From NCBI RefSeq assembly GCF_019754295.1, contig NZ_VIRV01000011.1:17902-81901 (forward strand): a stretch of 64,000 bases of DNA, in the 5' to 3' direction. Position 1 is the stretch's first letter; every line of letters begins with the position of its first letter. The notes beneath the pieces were generated by a model that worked only from the letters and a program-made list of their open reading frames with translations, had not been told where the DNA came from and searched no databases. Made by a program: the position numbers and the translations under genes. Shown piece by piece: positions 1 to 9,496 of this stretch. Source of the DNA: Sellimonas caecigallum. GTDB taxonomy: Bacteria; Bacillota; Clostridia; Lachnospirales; Lachnospiraceae.

Positions 1-796
1 CGTAATATGGGGCACACAGAGTCGGTACAAGATAAGTCCCTTTTTCAATCATCATATCCATAATGTCTTCTGTCATATAGACTCCATGTTCTATAGAATC
101 TACTCCTGCTTCCACACAATTGCGGATCGCAGTATTTCCGTGCGTGTGTACTGCCACTTTTCTTCCCCAGGCATGGGCGGTCTCGACTCCCACACGGATT
201 TCTTCTTTTGTCAGTTCACAAGGGCCTGGTTCTGGTCCTGGAGAATTGACCCCTCCGGAAACCATCAGTTTTACGATATCGGCACCTTCTTTGATCACTC
301 TTCTCACATTTTTTCGAACTTCATCTGCCCCGTCGCACTCATAACTTAAGTTGTATCCATGTCCTCCTGTGGCACAAATTGCATGGCCGCACGCGATAAT
401 CTTTGGTCCCGGTATTTCGCCTTTATCGATACTGTCTCTTATTCCCAGTGTATATCCCCGAAAAGCTCCAAGATCCCTGCACGCCACAATCCCTGCCCTT
501 AACAGATCAACTGCGTTTCGGACACCGTTGCAGACATGGTAAGCGGTACTTCTTCCTGGGCAAAATGCATCTTCCATCTCCTCACAGAACAAATGCATAT
601 GTGCATCGATAAATCCAGGAACTACATAGACATCCCCCAGCTCCACATATACCGCATCTTTGTCTTTTTCGGCCTCATTTTCCGGTTTTACCCAAAGAAT
701 GTGCCCTTTTTCTGTCATCATGACAAAGTTTTCTATGATCGGCATCTCTTTATTTCCTGTAAAAATCCATTTTCCTTTGTAGGCTTTTTTCCCCAT
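1..796 (-). CDS. amidohydrolase superfamily metal-dependent hydrolase (3' part cut off by the window edge)
   Basis: Reads from ATG at 796 toward base 1 and runs off the edge, so about 265 N-terminal residues are visible. Around residue 60 is the amidohydrolase metal motif GFIDAHMHL (HxH). Further on come VKLMVSGG, whose Lys is the position carboxylated to bridge the two metals, then AVHTHGN with the third His ligand and an SIEHG segment. This order fits the imidazolonepropionase/Zn-prolidase-like branch of the superfamily, which hydrolyses amide bonds in the cytoplasm. The start codon overlaps the stop of the upstream aminopeptidase gene (ATGA), so translation is coupled and it belongs to the opp operon. 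Inference: hydrolysis of imported peptides or N-acyl amino acids. The exact substrate cannot be read. Confidence 0.85.
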   Translation of the reverse strand, partial: MGKKAYKGKWIFTGNKEMPIIENFVMMTEKGHILWVKPENEAEKDKDAVYVELGDVYVVPGFIDAHMHLFCEEMEDAFCPGRSTAYHVCNGVRNAVDLLRAGIVACRDLGAFRGYTLGIRDSIDKGEIPGPKIIACGHAICATGGHGYNLSYECDGADEVRKNVRRVIKEGADIVKLMVSGGVNSPGPEPGPCELTKEEIRVGVETAHAWGRKVAVHTHGNTAIRNCVEAGVDSIEHGVYMTEDIMDMMIEKGTYLVPTLCAPYY

Positions 797-2280
797 CACG
801 CTTCCTGCCTCCTCTCTTCCATCCCAAGGTTCAGCTCATCTGTCCCCGGGAGAACAAATTTTCCATCTTTTATAATTTTGATCGTTTCCCCTTCTTTTCC
901 ATAACCATAAAGTTCTTCTATTTCATCATAAGGAAGGGTAATATCGATATGTTTCTGCACATATTTTTTGTCATCGGAATCTTCGTTTCTTGTTTTCTCA
1001 TTTGTACGGGCTGTGATTTCCTTTCCATCCAAAAGATTATAAACCGCTTCTTCTTCTCCCCCTCTGTAACAAGGATCTCCGATCGCAAGATGCGGTCCCA
1101 TTTTTTCGTAAATCAAAATGGGCATTTTGTCTTCGAGATGGTATTTTTTGCAGATACGAAAAGCTCTAGTGTTCGTTCCTATGGCAAATTCGCCGGCCGG
1201 AAGGGTCTCATAAGGGGACAGCAGCTCTTCCCTGATCAGCTCCTTCGTCTCCTGCCCTTCAGCTTCACTTGAATAATCGGCGATCTGTCCGTCTTCAAAC
1301 CAAAGTTTCAAATTGTGGTATTTCCTGTTCTGGAGATAAATATCCGGTATATGCAGCACCCCTGTCGTTCCCTTTAACTGAGGTGTGGTAAAGACTTCCC
1401 CATAAGGAATATTGAGATCTCCTCCACAATTCATAAAATTGGTTTCTCTTTGCGGATCCCTGATCGGCTGCATCTGTACATTTAATGATGTCTGATTCGG
1501 CTTCTTTCCGATAATCCGGACAGATTTACAACGATCCAGTGCGTCAATCAAAATCTGCTGTATTTTTTCAAATTTTTCAGATTCTTCCAGGTTCATCTCA
1601 AAGACTTCGTCAAAAATCTCATGGAAATTGTCGCCGATCTGAAGCGATGGAAATGCTACTTTGCTAAAGGAAATTGTCGCCGGCTGAACATACGAATCTT
1701 CTACCAGCCTTCTGCCTCTTTCCAACATTTTCCGTTCTTTACTTTGTGTCTCTGTATCCGGTTTTCCAAACTGGCCGATACCGATCATTCCACAAACATC
1801 CAAAGCTTCTTCTTTATACTTTAAAAATGCTCTGTCATATAATTGGCTGATCATTTCCTCTGAAATTTCATCCAAATAAAGTTGTTCTTTCTTTGGCCTC
1901 TCTGGCAGCATCGGATCGATCACGACTGGTTTCAGCCCGTTTTTTAAAAGACAGTCTGCCACACAGGCAGCAAGAGCTTCTTGCCCCACCTGATAGAATA
2001 GCCGAACTCGCTTTCTTCCTTTTCGCTCTCTGTTCTGACTGATAAAGCCGTGCAGGAACGCTTCCACGATATGCTCTGCCATCTTACAGATTTTCTCTTT
2101 AGGATACAGGAAATAAAAAGCTGCTGTTTCCTTTTCCTCTTCAGAGATCGTCCGACCGTATTCCTCCATCCAGGACAAATCGCTGCCATTTGCTTTTCTC
2201 AGAATCGATAAGTATCGATTTTCTTCTGTCTGTACAGATTCTTTAATCTCGTTCTCTATGTACTGCCCGATGTTTTTCAT
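796..2280 (-). CDS. M29-family metallo-aminopeptidase
   Basis: 494 residues from ATG at 2280, chosen because GGAGAAGGAAG lies just upstream. An in-frame ATG at 2310 would add ten basic residues. The C-terminal half carries the M29 (AmpS/PepS/AmpII) pattern: a PYGE glutamate near residue 295, a GEFAIG glutamate near 364, GPHLAIG near 397, and an HxD pair (KHID) near 444. These are the expected two-metal ligands. The enzyme removes N-terminal residues from short peptides in the cytoplasm. It is somewhat longer than the usual roughly 410 residues. The start lies inside the end of the MATE gene, and the stop overlaps the amidohydrolase start, so it is part of the opp operon and probably trims the imported peptides. 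Confidence 0.85.
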   Translation of the reverse strand: MKNIGQYIENEIKESVQTEENRYLSILRKANGSDLSWMEEYGRTISEEEKETAAFYFLYPKEKICKMAEHIVEAFLHGFISQNRERKGRKRVRLFYQVGQEALAACVADCLLKNGLKPVVIDPMLPERPKKEQLYLDEISEEMISQLYDRAFLKYKEEALDVCGMIGIGQFGKPDTETQSKERKMLERGRRLVEDSYVQPATISFSKVAFPSLQIGDNFHEIFDEVFEMNLEESEKFEKIQQILIDALDRCKSVRIIGKKPNQTSLNVQMQPIRDPQRETNFMNCGGDLNIPYGEVFTTPQLKGTTGVLHIPDIYLQNRKYHNLKLWFEDGQIADYSSEAEGQETKELIREELLSPYETLPAGEFAIGTNTRAFRICKKYHLEDKMPILIYEKMGPHLAIGDPCYRGGEEEAVYNLLDGKEITARTNEKTRNEDSDDKKYVQKHIDITLPYDEIEELYGYGKEGETIKIIKDGKFVLPGTDELNLGMEERRQEA

Positions 2281-3637
2281 ATTCGTCTTCTTCCTTCTCC
2301 GCTTGTTCATGCTTTTTCATCAAGCCGGCAAATTTTTTGCTGTGTGCGTATATACAGGTAATAATGCAGGAACCAACCCATCCTGCCGGAACCGCAAGCC
2401 ACACGCCCATATATCCCATCACACCTTTCAGTAAATATGCTGCCGGCAGCCGTGCGATCCAATACCCGGCAAGTGAACTTGCCATTGGCAAAACGGTATT
2501 TCCTGTTCCCCGTATGTAACCGTTAAGAATGACAAAATAGCTTGCCAGAAAATATGCGACGCTTAATGTTCGAATATAGTCATATGTCATATCAATGATT
2601 ACCAGGTCGTCTGTAAAAATCCGTATAATTGACTTTCCTGCTATCCACAAAATTATCAACAAACCCGCGCTAAAACAGTACGCCCAGAACAAACAAAGGT
2701 TTTTTCCTTTTTTCGTTCTTTTCAGTTTTTTTGCCCCAAGATTCTGACTTGTAAAAATGCAAAGTGCCTGTCCCATTCCGGTAATCGGTATATTCGCAAA
2801 GGAATCGATCCTGGATCCGATCGTATATGCAGTCATTGCATTTACACCAAGGGAATTCACTGCTGCCTGGAGGAAGATCATTCCGATACTGATGGCTCCC
2901 TGCTCGATGGAATATGGTATCCCACATTTCAATCCTGCCACAAGCGTCCCCCAGTCAAAATCCTGATGAAACGGATGATATTTCAGCATTCCTTTTTTCT
3001 TGTTGATATAAATCAGACATAAAATAAAGGAAAGTGTCTGTGCGATCACAGTGGCAATCCCTGCTCCGGCTACCCCCATGTGCCAGCCTGCCACAAATAC
3101 CAAATCCAGCACAACATTGACTATGGATGTAATGATAAGGAGAATCAAAGGTACTTTCGAATTTCCCGTACTTCTTATCATTCCGCTCAGTGTACTGTAT
3201 CCTGCCACCCCGATCAATCCGATAAAATAAATCTGAAGATACTGTACTGCCTGCGACAGAATCTCATCCGGAGTGCCAATCAGCCGAAGTACACTTTCGG
3301 AAATGACAACGCCAATGACTGTCAATACCAAAGACAACGCCAAAACAGAAGTCAAAAGTGTATCCAGGGTTCTTTTTGCCAGGCGCATATTTTGTTGACC
3401 GATTCTCATGGAGATAAGGATTTCTGCCCCGGCTCCCAGCCCCATCAATATAGCGATCATCAAAAACTGGATCGAATTGCTTGCCCCGATAGCTGCCAGC
3501 CCGTCTTTTCCAACAACCTGTCCCACAATTACGCCATCCACAAAGGAATAGCACTGCTGCAGGATATTTCCAACGGAAAGGGGAAGCATAAAACGAAACA
3601 ATCTGCTTTTTACATCTCCTTCCACAAGATTCGTCAT
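2243..3637 (-). CDS. MATE family efflux transporter
   Basis: 464 residues with about twelve hydrophobic segments in two similar halves, beginning LFRFMLPLSVGNILQQ and containing the GAGAEILIS and QNLGAKK stretches typical of the DinF/NorM-like MATE exporters. MATE proteins expel cationic or drug-like compounds from the cytoplasm using a Na+ or H+ gradient. The gene sits between the oppA-like gene (38 bases away) and the M29 aminopeptidase (overlapping), so it is co-transcribed with peptide import and degradation. Inference: it could export an unwanted or toxic product of the imported peptide. The substrate cannot be told from sequence. Confidence 0.9.
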   Translation of the reverse strand: MTNLVEGDVKSRLFRFMLPLSVGNILQQCYSFVDGVIVGQVVGKDGLAAIGASNSIQFLMIAILMGLGAGAEILISMRIGQQNMRLAKRTLDTLLTSVLALSLVLTVIGVVISESVLRLIGTPDEILSQAVQYLQIYFIGLIGVAGYSTLSGMIRSTGNSKVPLILLIITSIVNVVLDLVFVAGWHMGVAGAGIATVIAQTLSFILCLIYINKKKGMLKYHPFHQDFDWGTLVAGLKCGIPYSIEQGAISIGMIFLQAAVNSLGVNAMTAYTIGSRIDSFANIPITGMGQALCIFTSQNLGAKKLKRTKKGKNLCLFWAYCFSAGLLIILWIAGKSIIRIFTDDLVIIDMTYDYIRTLSVAYFLASYFVILNGYIRGTGNTVLPMASSLAGYWIARLPAAYLLKGVMGYMGVWLAVPAGWVGSCIITCIYAHSKKFAGLMKKHEQAEKEEDEYEKHRAVHRERD

Positions 3638-3675
3638 ATTATCTTCCCCTTTCTTTTACATAAATTACCGATATT

Positions 3676-5337
3676 CTATTCGTACATCACTACATTCTTT
3701 AAATCATACTCTGCCCCAAATGGCCAGATATTCAATCCATCCACTTTTTCGGAAACAACATAATTGTTTTCTACAAAGTTCTGCGGAATATAGACATACT
3801 GTTCAAGGACATATTTTTCTACTTGCTTTAATGTCTCAATTCTTTCGTCTCCGATCTGAGTCAATGATTTTTCCCACAGTTTGTTAAATTCCGGATCATC
3901 CATCTTTCCTTCATCATAAATGAAACTCAAAAATTCACTTGCATCCGGATAACTTGCCGTATTTGCACCACCGATCACACAGTGGAAGGTACCTTCTGTC
4001 AGCATCGGAATCAACATCTTTGTCTGCATCGGAGTAACGGTAAGTTCCAGTCCCAGATTGTCTTTCCACATAGCCTGTACTGCCTGAGCCTGAAGTTTGC
4101 TTCCTTCGCTGTCCACACAAAGAATTTCAAGGAAGTCTTCCATCTCTTGTTTTGTTTTTCCGATTTCTTTTAGTCCTTCATCAAGTAACTCTTTCGCACG
4201 TTTGATTGCATCTGGATCTGTAGCCGCATCTTTTACAAGATCACCTTGCTGTTCACGGAAATCGCCATTCTCCGTCCCTCTGATACCGTACGGAATCATA
4301 CCGTATGCTGCGAGCTCTTCATTTTTGACAACATTCGCTGCATATGCTTTTCTGTCAAAGGCAATGGAAAGTGCCTCACGGATCTTGATATTGTTTAAGA
4401 ATTCTACTCTCGGGTTAAATTCGATAAAGCTTACACTTAATCTTCCTTCCTGACGAAGTTCCGGAGAATTTTCGTACTGCGCAAGAAGTTCTGTTCCGAT
4501 TCTCTGGATGTCCAGATCACCTGCTTCGTACATTCCCTGGATGGCATTTTTATCTGATGTAAGAGAAATCTGCACTTCTTCAAGCGTGACATTCTCGGCA
4601 TCCCAATAATTTTCATTCTTTTTTAATGTAATAGAATTGTCATGTACCCATTCAGACACAACAAACGGTCCAGAGAACACCATATTTTCCGGTTCCGCTC
4701 CGTACAGATCCTGATATTTTTCGCCTGCTTCCTGCTGGATTGGAGCCCACCCCGGAGTTTTCAGACAGTCAATAAAGAAATCTACCGGTTTTTCCAGATT
4801 AAATTCTACCGTATATTCATCAAGCGCTTTTACACCTAACTCCTCAACCCCCATTTCTCCTTCAATGATCTTCTGGGCATTTTTCAGATAAAAGTAGTCA
4901 TTTGCTTTTGGGGATGCAAAATTTGGATCGACTACCCTTTGGAAGCTGTAGACAACATCATTTGCTGTAATCGGAGTACCGTCAGACCATTTTGCATCTT
5001 TTCGCATGTTTACCGTATATACAGTTGCATCGTCATTCACTTTGTAGTCTGTTGCAAGACCAGGTTCCCAGTCTTTTCCATCTTCTCCCGCAATACGGAA
5101 CAACGGTTCTGTAACTGCATAACTGATATTGTATGCATTGTCATCCTGAATCTGATAAGGATCCAGAATAGTTGGTTCTTCGCCCAATGTCATACGGAAG
5201 ACTTGCTCTTCTGCTTTTGTTTTCTTGCCTGAGCTTCCGTCATTGCTCTTTTCTCCGCCTCCGCACGCTGTCATAGTAAACATCATTACTCCCGCCAATG
5301 CTATACACAACGCCCGTTTTACACTGTTTCTTTTCAT
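3676..5337 (-). CDS. oppA: oligopeptide ABC transporter substrate-binding lipoprotein (SBP family 5)
   Basis: 553 residues. The N-terminus is a lipoprotein signal: basic start, hydrophobic stretch, then TMTAC with the lipidated Cys at residue 25, followed by a Gly/Ser/Lys-rich linker. The mature part shows the family 5 (DppA/OppA) pattern: EPTILDPYQIQD, the WSDGTPITANDVVYSF motif near residue 125, and IREALSIAFDRK near 325. It would sit on the outer face of the membrane and deliver peptides to the OppBC channel. It is the last opp gene, after oppF, with 19 bases between. The ligand class is a family-level inference; nickel or glycans are also bound by this family, but the peptidase neighbours favour peptides. 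Confidence 0.9.
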   Translation of the reverse strand: MKRNSVKRALCIALAGVMMFTMTACGGGEKSNDGSSGKKTKAEEQVFRMTLGEEPTILDPYQIQDDNAYNISYAVTEPLFRIAGEDGKDWEPGLATDYKVNDDATVYTVNMRKDAKWSDGTPITANDVVYSFQRVVDPNFASPKANDYFYLKNAQKIIEGEMGVEELGVKALDEYTVEFNLEKPVDFFIDCLKTPGWAPIQQEAGEKYQDLYGAEPENMVFSGPFVVSEWVHDNSITLKKNENYWDAENVTLEEVQISLTSDKNAIQGMYEAGDLDIQRIGTELLAQYENSPELRQEGRLSVSFIEFNPRVEFLNNIKIREALSIAFDRKAYAANVVKNEELAAYGMIPYGIRGTENGDFREQQGDLVKDAATDPDAIKRAKELLDEGLKEIGKTKQEMEDFLEILCVDSEGSKLQAQAVQAMWKDNLGLELTVTPMQTKMLIPMLTEGTFHCVIGGANTASYPDASEFLSFIYDEGKMDDPEFNKLWEKSLTQIGDERIETLKQVEKYVLEQYVYIPQNFVENNYVVSEKVDGLNIWPFGAEYDLKNVVMYE

Positions 5338-5356
5338 AGTTTTCCTCCTTTATTTA

Positions 5357-6319
5357 TTAAAATAAGTGACACGCCACTTTATGGCCTTGACCGATATCCT
5401 TCATCTCCGGAGCTTTCTCACGGCAAATATCTTTTGCGTACGCACAACGCGTACAGAATTTGCAGCCTTTCGGAGCATGAATAGGACTTGGAAGTTCCCC
5501 TTTCAATTCAATCTGATGCCTCGTTTTCTCAACTTTAGGGTTTGGAACAGGGATTGCCGAAAACAGCGCTTTTGTATAAGGATGTTTCGGATTCTTATAC
5601 AGTTCTGTATTGGAAGCGTATTCCACCACTGTACCAAGGTACATAACCGCCACATAATCGGAAATGTATCTTACCATAGACAAATCATGGGCAATAAAAA
5701 TGTAGGAAAGATCAAGTGTTTTCTGAAGCTTTACCAACAGGTTCATTACCTGAGCCTGGATTGATACATCCAGTGCACTGATCGGCTCATCACAGATAAT
5801 AACCTCCGGCTCCATGCTTAAAGCCCTTGCGATCCCGATTCTCTGTCTTTGCCCGCCTGAAAATTCGTGCGGGAAACGATTTGCATGTTCCTCATTGAGA
5901 CCTACCATATTTAGGAGTTCGATGACTTTTTTCTTTCTCTCTTCTTTGGAGTACAGTCTGCGCATATCCCATCCTTCCGCGATAATATCACTTACCGTCA
6001 TACGTGGATTCAAGCATGCATATGGATCCTGAAAAATCATCTGAACTTTTTTGGCCAGCTCTCTTCTTGTCTTCTTTGTGCTTTTTCCGCTGATATCCTT
6101 TCCATTTAAGAAAATTTTTCCGTCTGTCGGATCATAAATCCGAATGATTGTTCTCCCCAAAGTGCTCTTCCCGCAGCCGGACTCTCCTACTAAACCAAGT
6201 GACTCTCCTCTATTTAAGGAAATAGAAATTCCGTCTACTGCCTTTAAAGTATGCCCGCCTTTGACTTTGAAATATTTTTTTAAATTTTCTGTCCGTAAGA
6301 TTTCCTCTTTCTCCATCAT
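5357..6319 (-). CDS. oppF: oligopeptide ABC transporter ATP-binding protein OppF-type
   Basis: 320 residues with a full nucleotide-binding domain: Walker A GESGCGKST near residue 45, Q-loop MIFQDPYACLNPRM, signature FSGGQRQRIGIARAL, Walker B VIICDEP and the switch His in FIAHDLSMV. The C-terminus has the oligopeptide/dipeptide extension with four cysteines (GCKFCTRCAYAKDIC), typical of the OppF/DppF subunits. It hydrolyses ATP on the cytoplasmic face to power peptide import. The start overlaps the oppD stop by four bases, so the two are coupled. Confidence 0.92.
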   Translation of the reverse strand: MMEKEEILRTENLKKYFKVKGGHTLKAVDGISISLNRGESLGLVGESGCGKSTLGRTIIRIYDPTDGKIFLNGKDISGKSTKKTRRELAKKVQMIFQDPYACLNPRMTVSDIIAEGWDMRRLYSKEERKKKVIELLNMVGLNEEHANRFPHEFSGGQRQRIGIARALSMEPEVIICDEPISALDVSIQAQVMNLLVKLQKTLDLSYIFIAHDLSMVRYISDYVAVMYLGTVVEYASNTELYKNPKHPYTKALFSAIPVPNPKVEKTRHQIELKGELPSPIHAPKGCKFCTRCAYAKDICREKAPEMKDIGQGHKVACHLF

Positions 6320-7356
6320 CTCACCTCCTGCCCGGTTATCGGATTCACTGTTGCCTGCATCTGCTTTGCTCGTTCATCATACAGCCAGCACCATACTTTA
6401 TGTTCGTTGCCTTCCACCCCGAATCCCGGTGCATCATAGCATCGACATACTTTCATAGCATACGGGCATCTTGCCGCAAACGCACATCCTTTCGGAGGAT
6501 TCAGAAGATCCGGCGGTGTTCCAAGAATCGGTTTGAGTGGCTCTTTGTTACTAATATCTTCAGGCGGAATCGATTGCATAATACCCCATGTATACGGATG
6601 AGATGCATATTCGAAAATGTCTTCTGCTTCCCCGTACTCTACCACCTTGCCGGCATACATAACTGCAATCTTATCTGCAATGTTGGAGACGACTCCAAGG
6701 TCATGTGTGATCATGACGATTGCTGTATCATACTGTTTTTGAATCTTTTTGATCAAATTGAGAATCTGTGCCTGTGTAGTTACATCCAGCGCCGTTGTCG
6801 GCTCGTCGGCAATCAGAAGCTTTGGATTTACAGCCATAGCAAGCGCAATCATAGCACGCTGTCTCATTCCTCCTGAAAATTCATGTGGAAACTGGCGGTA
6901 CCGCTCTTCGGGACTTGGAATCCCTGCCATCTCCAATGCTTCGATGGCAATTTTCTTTGCCTCGTCTTTGGATGTTACTCCGCTTTTTAATATTCCTTCC
7001 TCAATCTGTTTTCCAACAGTCATAGTCGGATTCAAACTGGTCATCGGATCCTGAAAAATCATCCGAATTTCCCTCGCACGGATTTTTTGCATTTCTTTTT
7101 CTGTCAGTTCAACGATATTTTTCCCGTCAAACAGAATTTCTCCATGCTTCACTTTCCCTGAAGGCTCTTCCGGATTGAGACGTACGATTGATTTTGCCGT
7201 CACGGATTTTCCACAGCCAGATTCTCCTACAATTCCCAGTGTCTCTCCTTTTTCCAGTTGGAAGCTGACTCCTCGTACCGCCTGCACTTCGCCTGCATAA
7301 GTCTGAAATGAGAAGGCAAGATTTTTTACTGTTAATAATGGTTTTTCACTGCTCAT
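6316..7356 (-). CDS. oppD: oligopeptide ABC transporter ATP-binding protein OppD-type
   Basis: 346 residues: Walker A GESGCGKSV near residue 43, Q-loop MIFQDPMTSLNP, signature FSGGMRQRAMIAL, Walker B LLIADEPTTALDVTTQ, switch His MITHDLGVV. The oligopeptide C-terminal domain with PPKGCAFAARCPYAMKVC follows. It is the partner ATPase to OppF in the asymmetric dimer. It lies between oppC (12 bases) and oppF (four-base overlap). Confidence 0.92.
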   Translation of the reverse strand: MSSEKPLLTVKNLAFSFQTYAGEVQAVRGVSFQLEKGETLGIVGESGCGKSVTAKSIVRLNPEEPSGKVKHGEILFDGKNIVELTEKEMQKIRAREIRMIFQDPMTSLNPTMTVGKQIEEGILKSGVTSKDEAKKIAIEALEMAGIPSPEERYRQFPHEFSGGMRQRAMIALAMAVNPKLLIADEPTTALDVTTQAQILNLIKKIQKQYDTAIVMITHDLGVVSNIADKIAVMYAGKVVEYGEAEDIFEYASHPYTWGIMQSIPPEDISNKEPLKPILGTPPDLLNPPKGCAFAARCPYAMKVCRCYDAPGFGVEGNEHKVWCWLYDERAKQMQATVNPITGQEVR

Positions 7357-7368
7357 GAATCATTCCTC

Positions 7369-8319
7369 CTACTGTCTCATTCTTGGGTCCAAAGCATCAC
7401 GAAGTCCATCTCCCAAAAGGTTAAAGCACAACATTGTGATACAGATTAAAAGTGCCGGAAACAGCAGCTGGTACGGATAACTCAGCAGTTTATTTGCCCC
7501 GTCGGATGCAAGCACACCCCAGCTGGCTGTTGGGAGCGGAAGACCAAGTCCGATATAACTCAGGAAGGACTCCGCAAAAATAGCTGACGGAATAGCAAAC
7601 GCCATATTTGTGATAATTGGACTTAAGGCATTCGGGAACAGGTGTTTCAGTATGATCCATATACTGCCCGCTCCCATGGTTCGGCTTGCCATTACAAACT
7701 CCATCTCCTTGATCTGGAAAACCTGACCTCGGAAAAGTCGGGCCATTCCGATCCACCCGGTTGCAGCGATTGCGATGATGACTGGTCCGACACCCGGTTT
7801 TAAAATCAAAATCAAAAGGATGACCCACAGCATCTGAGGGATCGATGCAATTAACTCACAGAAACGCATCATAATATTGTCTGCCAATCCTCCAAAGTAT
7901 CCTGCAATTCCTCCATATAGAATTCCAATTGTTCCATTCAGAATAGATACTACAAGTGCAATGAAAAGACTAACTCTTGCCCCTTCCCAGCACCTCACAA
8001 AAATGTCTCGGCCCAAATCATCTGTTCCAAACAGGTGGGCGCTTGAAGGTGCCTGATTTACCGCCATCAAGTCTGTCTGATCATATGTATATCGGCTGAT
8101 CAGTGGCACTACAATCGCCAAAACCGCGATAAGAATCAGGATAATCGACGAAATCATAGCAATTTTGTTTGCTTTAAATCGTCTCCACGCATCACTCCAG
8201 TAAGTAACGGACGGTCTTGTAATCTTATCCGCATCTTCATACGCCTGCTCATCTTTTTCAAAAAACTCTAAAGGAAGAGTCCGGATATCGTCTGATGTTT
8301 GTTTGATCTCTTCTGTCAT
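7369..8319 (-). CDS. oppC: oligopeptide ABC transporter permease OppC-type
   Basis: 316 residues. A hydrophilic N-terminus is followed by a first membrane segment near residues 54-78, the GTDDLGRDIFVRC motif typical of OppC/DppC, then five more membrane segments. The EAA-loop-type sequence (GASRTMGAGSIWIILKHLFPN region) contacts the ATPases. It ends LLGDGLRDALDPRMRQ, the classic OppC terminus. It forms the membrane channel with OppB, ten bases upstream. Confidence 0.92.
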   Translation of the reverse strand: MTEEIKQTSDDIRTLPLEFFEKDEQAYEDADKITRPSVTYWSDAWRRFKANKIAMISSIILILIAVLAIVVPLISRYTYDQTDLMAVNQAPSSAHLFGTDDLGRDIFVRCWEGARVSLFIALVVSILNGTIGILYGGIAGYFGGLADNIMMRFCELIASIPQMLWVILLILILKPGVGPVIIAIAATGWIGMARLFRGQVFQIKEMEFVMASRTMGAGSIWIILKHLFPNALSPIITNMAFAIPSAIFAESFLSYIGLGLPLPTASWGVLASDGANKLLSYPYQLLFPALLICITMLCFNLLGDGLRDALDPRMRQ

Positions 8320-8329
8320 AACTGTCCTC

Positions 8330-9250
8330 CTAACCTGCGATTCTTATTCTCGGGTCAACTACTCCGTAAAGAATATCAACTACGAAATACATGATCGCTG
8401 AGATAAATGAGAAGATAACTGTCAGTCCCATGATCATCGTATAGTCACTGCTCTGAATCGCACTGATCATCGCCTGTCCGATCCCCGGGATATTAAATAT
8501 CTTTTCCACTACAAAGTTCCCAGTAAGCACTCCCGCACACATTGGTCCGAATGAAGTAACGAGCGGCAACAATGAATTTCTAAGCATATGTCTCTTTACA
8601 ATCTCTGTTTTCGTTAAACCTTTACTTTTTGCGGTGTATGTGTAGTCCTGCTTCATGACGTCAAGCATGCTAGTTCTAAGCATTCGTGCGTAGAAAGCAA
8701 TATTCGTAAATGCCGCTGTCATCATCGGAAGTACGACATACGACACACCCTTCCACCCCTGGATGGGGAAGAGTTTCAAATCTACACCGAAAATCTTCTG
8801 TATTAAAGATCCAAACACGAAACTTGGTATCGACACTCCCAGGATCGCCAGGATAATCACAAGGTAATCTACTTTTCCTTTGTTGTTCAAAGCAGCAATA
8901 CATCCCAGAACCAGACCAATGATCGATCCGATAATCACGCCTCCGAATCCGACAAGCGCTGATGGAGGCATTCCGGTTGTTACCTTCCCAACCACTGTCT
9001 GACCTTTGTATTTCATCGAGGAGCCAAAATCGCCGTGAAGAAGATTTTTCATATAAATGGTGTACTGTTCAAACAATGGCTTGTCTAACCCATACTTTTC
9101 TTCCAGATTTTCACGGACTATTTCAGGTGTGTCTCTTGGCAATGCAAATGGATCTCCTGGTATCAAATGCATCAGAAAAAAGGTTACTGTTGCAATCAAA
9201 AACAAGGTTATTAGCATTGATCCAAATCTTTTTAGCACGTACTTTCCCAT
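8330..9250 (-). CDS. oppB: oligopeptide ABC transporter permease OppB-type
   Basis: 306 residues with six membrane segments. It has the OppB/DppB hallmarks: LIPGDPFAL near residue 30, KYGLDKPL, FGSSMKYKG, and the YARMLRTSMLDVMKQDYTYTAKSKGL loop that docks on the ATPases, ending DILYGVVDPRIRI. It is the first gene of the minus-strand operon oppBCDF-oppA-MATE-M29-amidohydrolase. A Shine-Dalgarno GGAGAG precedes the start. A good promoter lies at 9368-9396, about 120 bases upstream. Confidence 0.92.
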   Translation of the reverse strand: MGKYVLKRFGSMLITLFLIATVTFFLMHLIPGDPFALPRDTPEIVRENLEEKYGLDKPLFEQYTIYMKNLLHGDFGSSMKYKGQTVVGKVTTGMPPSALVGFGGVIIGSIIGLVLGCIAALNNKGKVDYLVIILAILGVSIPSFVFGSLIQKIFGVDLKLFPIQGWKGVSYVVLPMMTAAFTNIAFYARMLRTSMLDVMKQDYTYTAKSKGLTKTEIVKRHMLRNSLLPLVTSFGPMCAGVLTGNFVVEKIFNIPGIGQAMISAIQSSDYTMIMGLTVIFSFISAIMYFVVDILYGVVDPRIRIAG

Positions 9251-9367
9251 ACCACGCTCTCCTTTGTTTAAATTTTTGACGACATCTTACAGACAAGCGC
9301 AATACATCTTTTGTTGAATTTGTATATTTTTTTGCCCTTGTTGTTTTCGTCATTGTTATTTGTCACC

Positions 9368-9396
9368 ATTTTAGCTCACTAAAATGTATGTGTCAA
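9368..9396 (-). promoter_or_regulatory. promoter of the opp operon with an internal inverted repeat
   Basis: On the minus strand TTGACA (9396-9391) and TAAAAT (9373-9368) are separated by exactly 17 bases. Within this spacer, TTTTAG-ctca-CTAAAA (9369-9384) forms a 6-base inverted repeat. Its placement between -35 and -10 would suit a repressor, possibly the divergently encoded YheO-type regulator. Confidence 0.7.
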
Positions 9397-9430
9397 TATT
9401 TTTTTCTCATAATTATAATTTTTTATTACG

Positions 9431-9459
9431 TTGACTTTTGTTTATATTTATGATATGTT
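9431..9459 (+). promoter_or_regulatory. promoter of the YheO-type regulator operon
   Basis: TTGACT at 9431-9436 and TATGTT at 9454-9459 are 17 bases apart, followed at 9480 by a strong AGGAGGTGA ribosome site before the ATG at 9497. It diverges from the opp promoter 35 bases away. Confidence 0.6.
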
Positions 9460-9496
9460 TTTTTCATAACAATCATATAGGAGGTGACATACTTCT

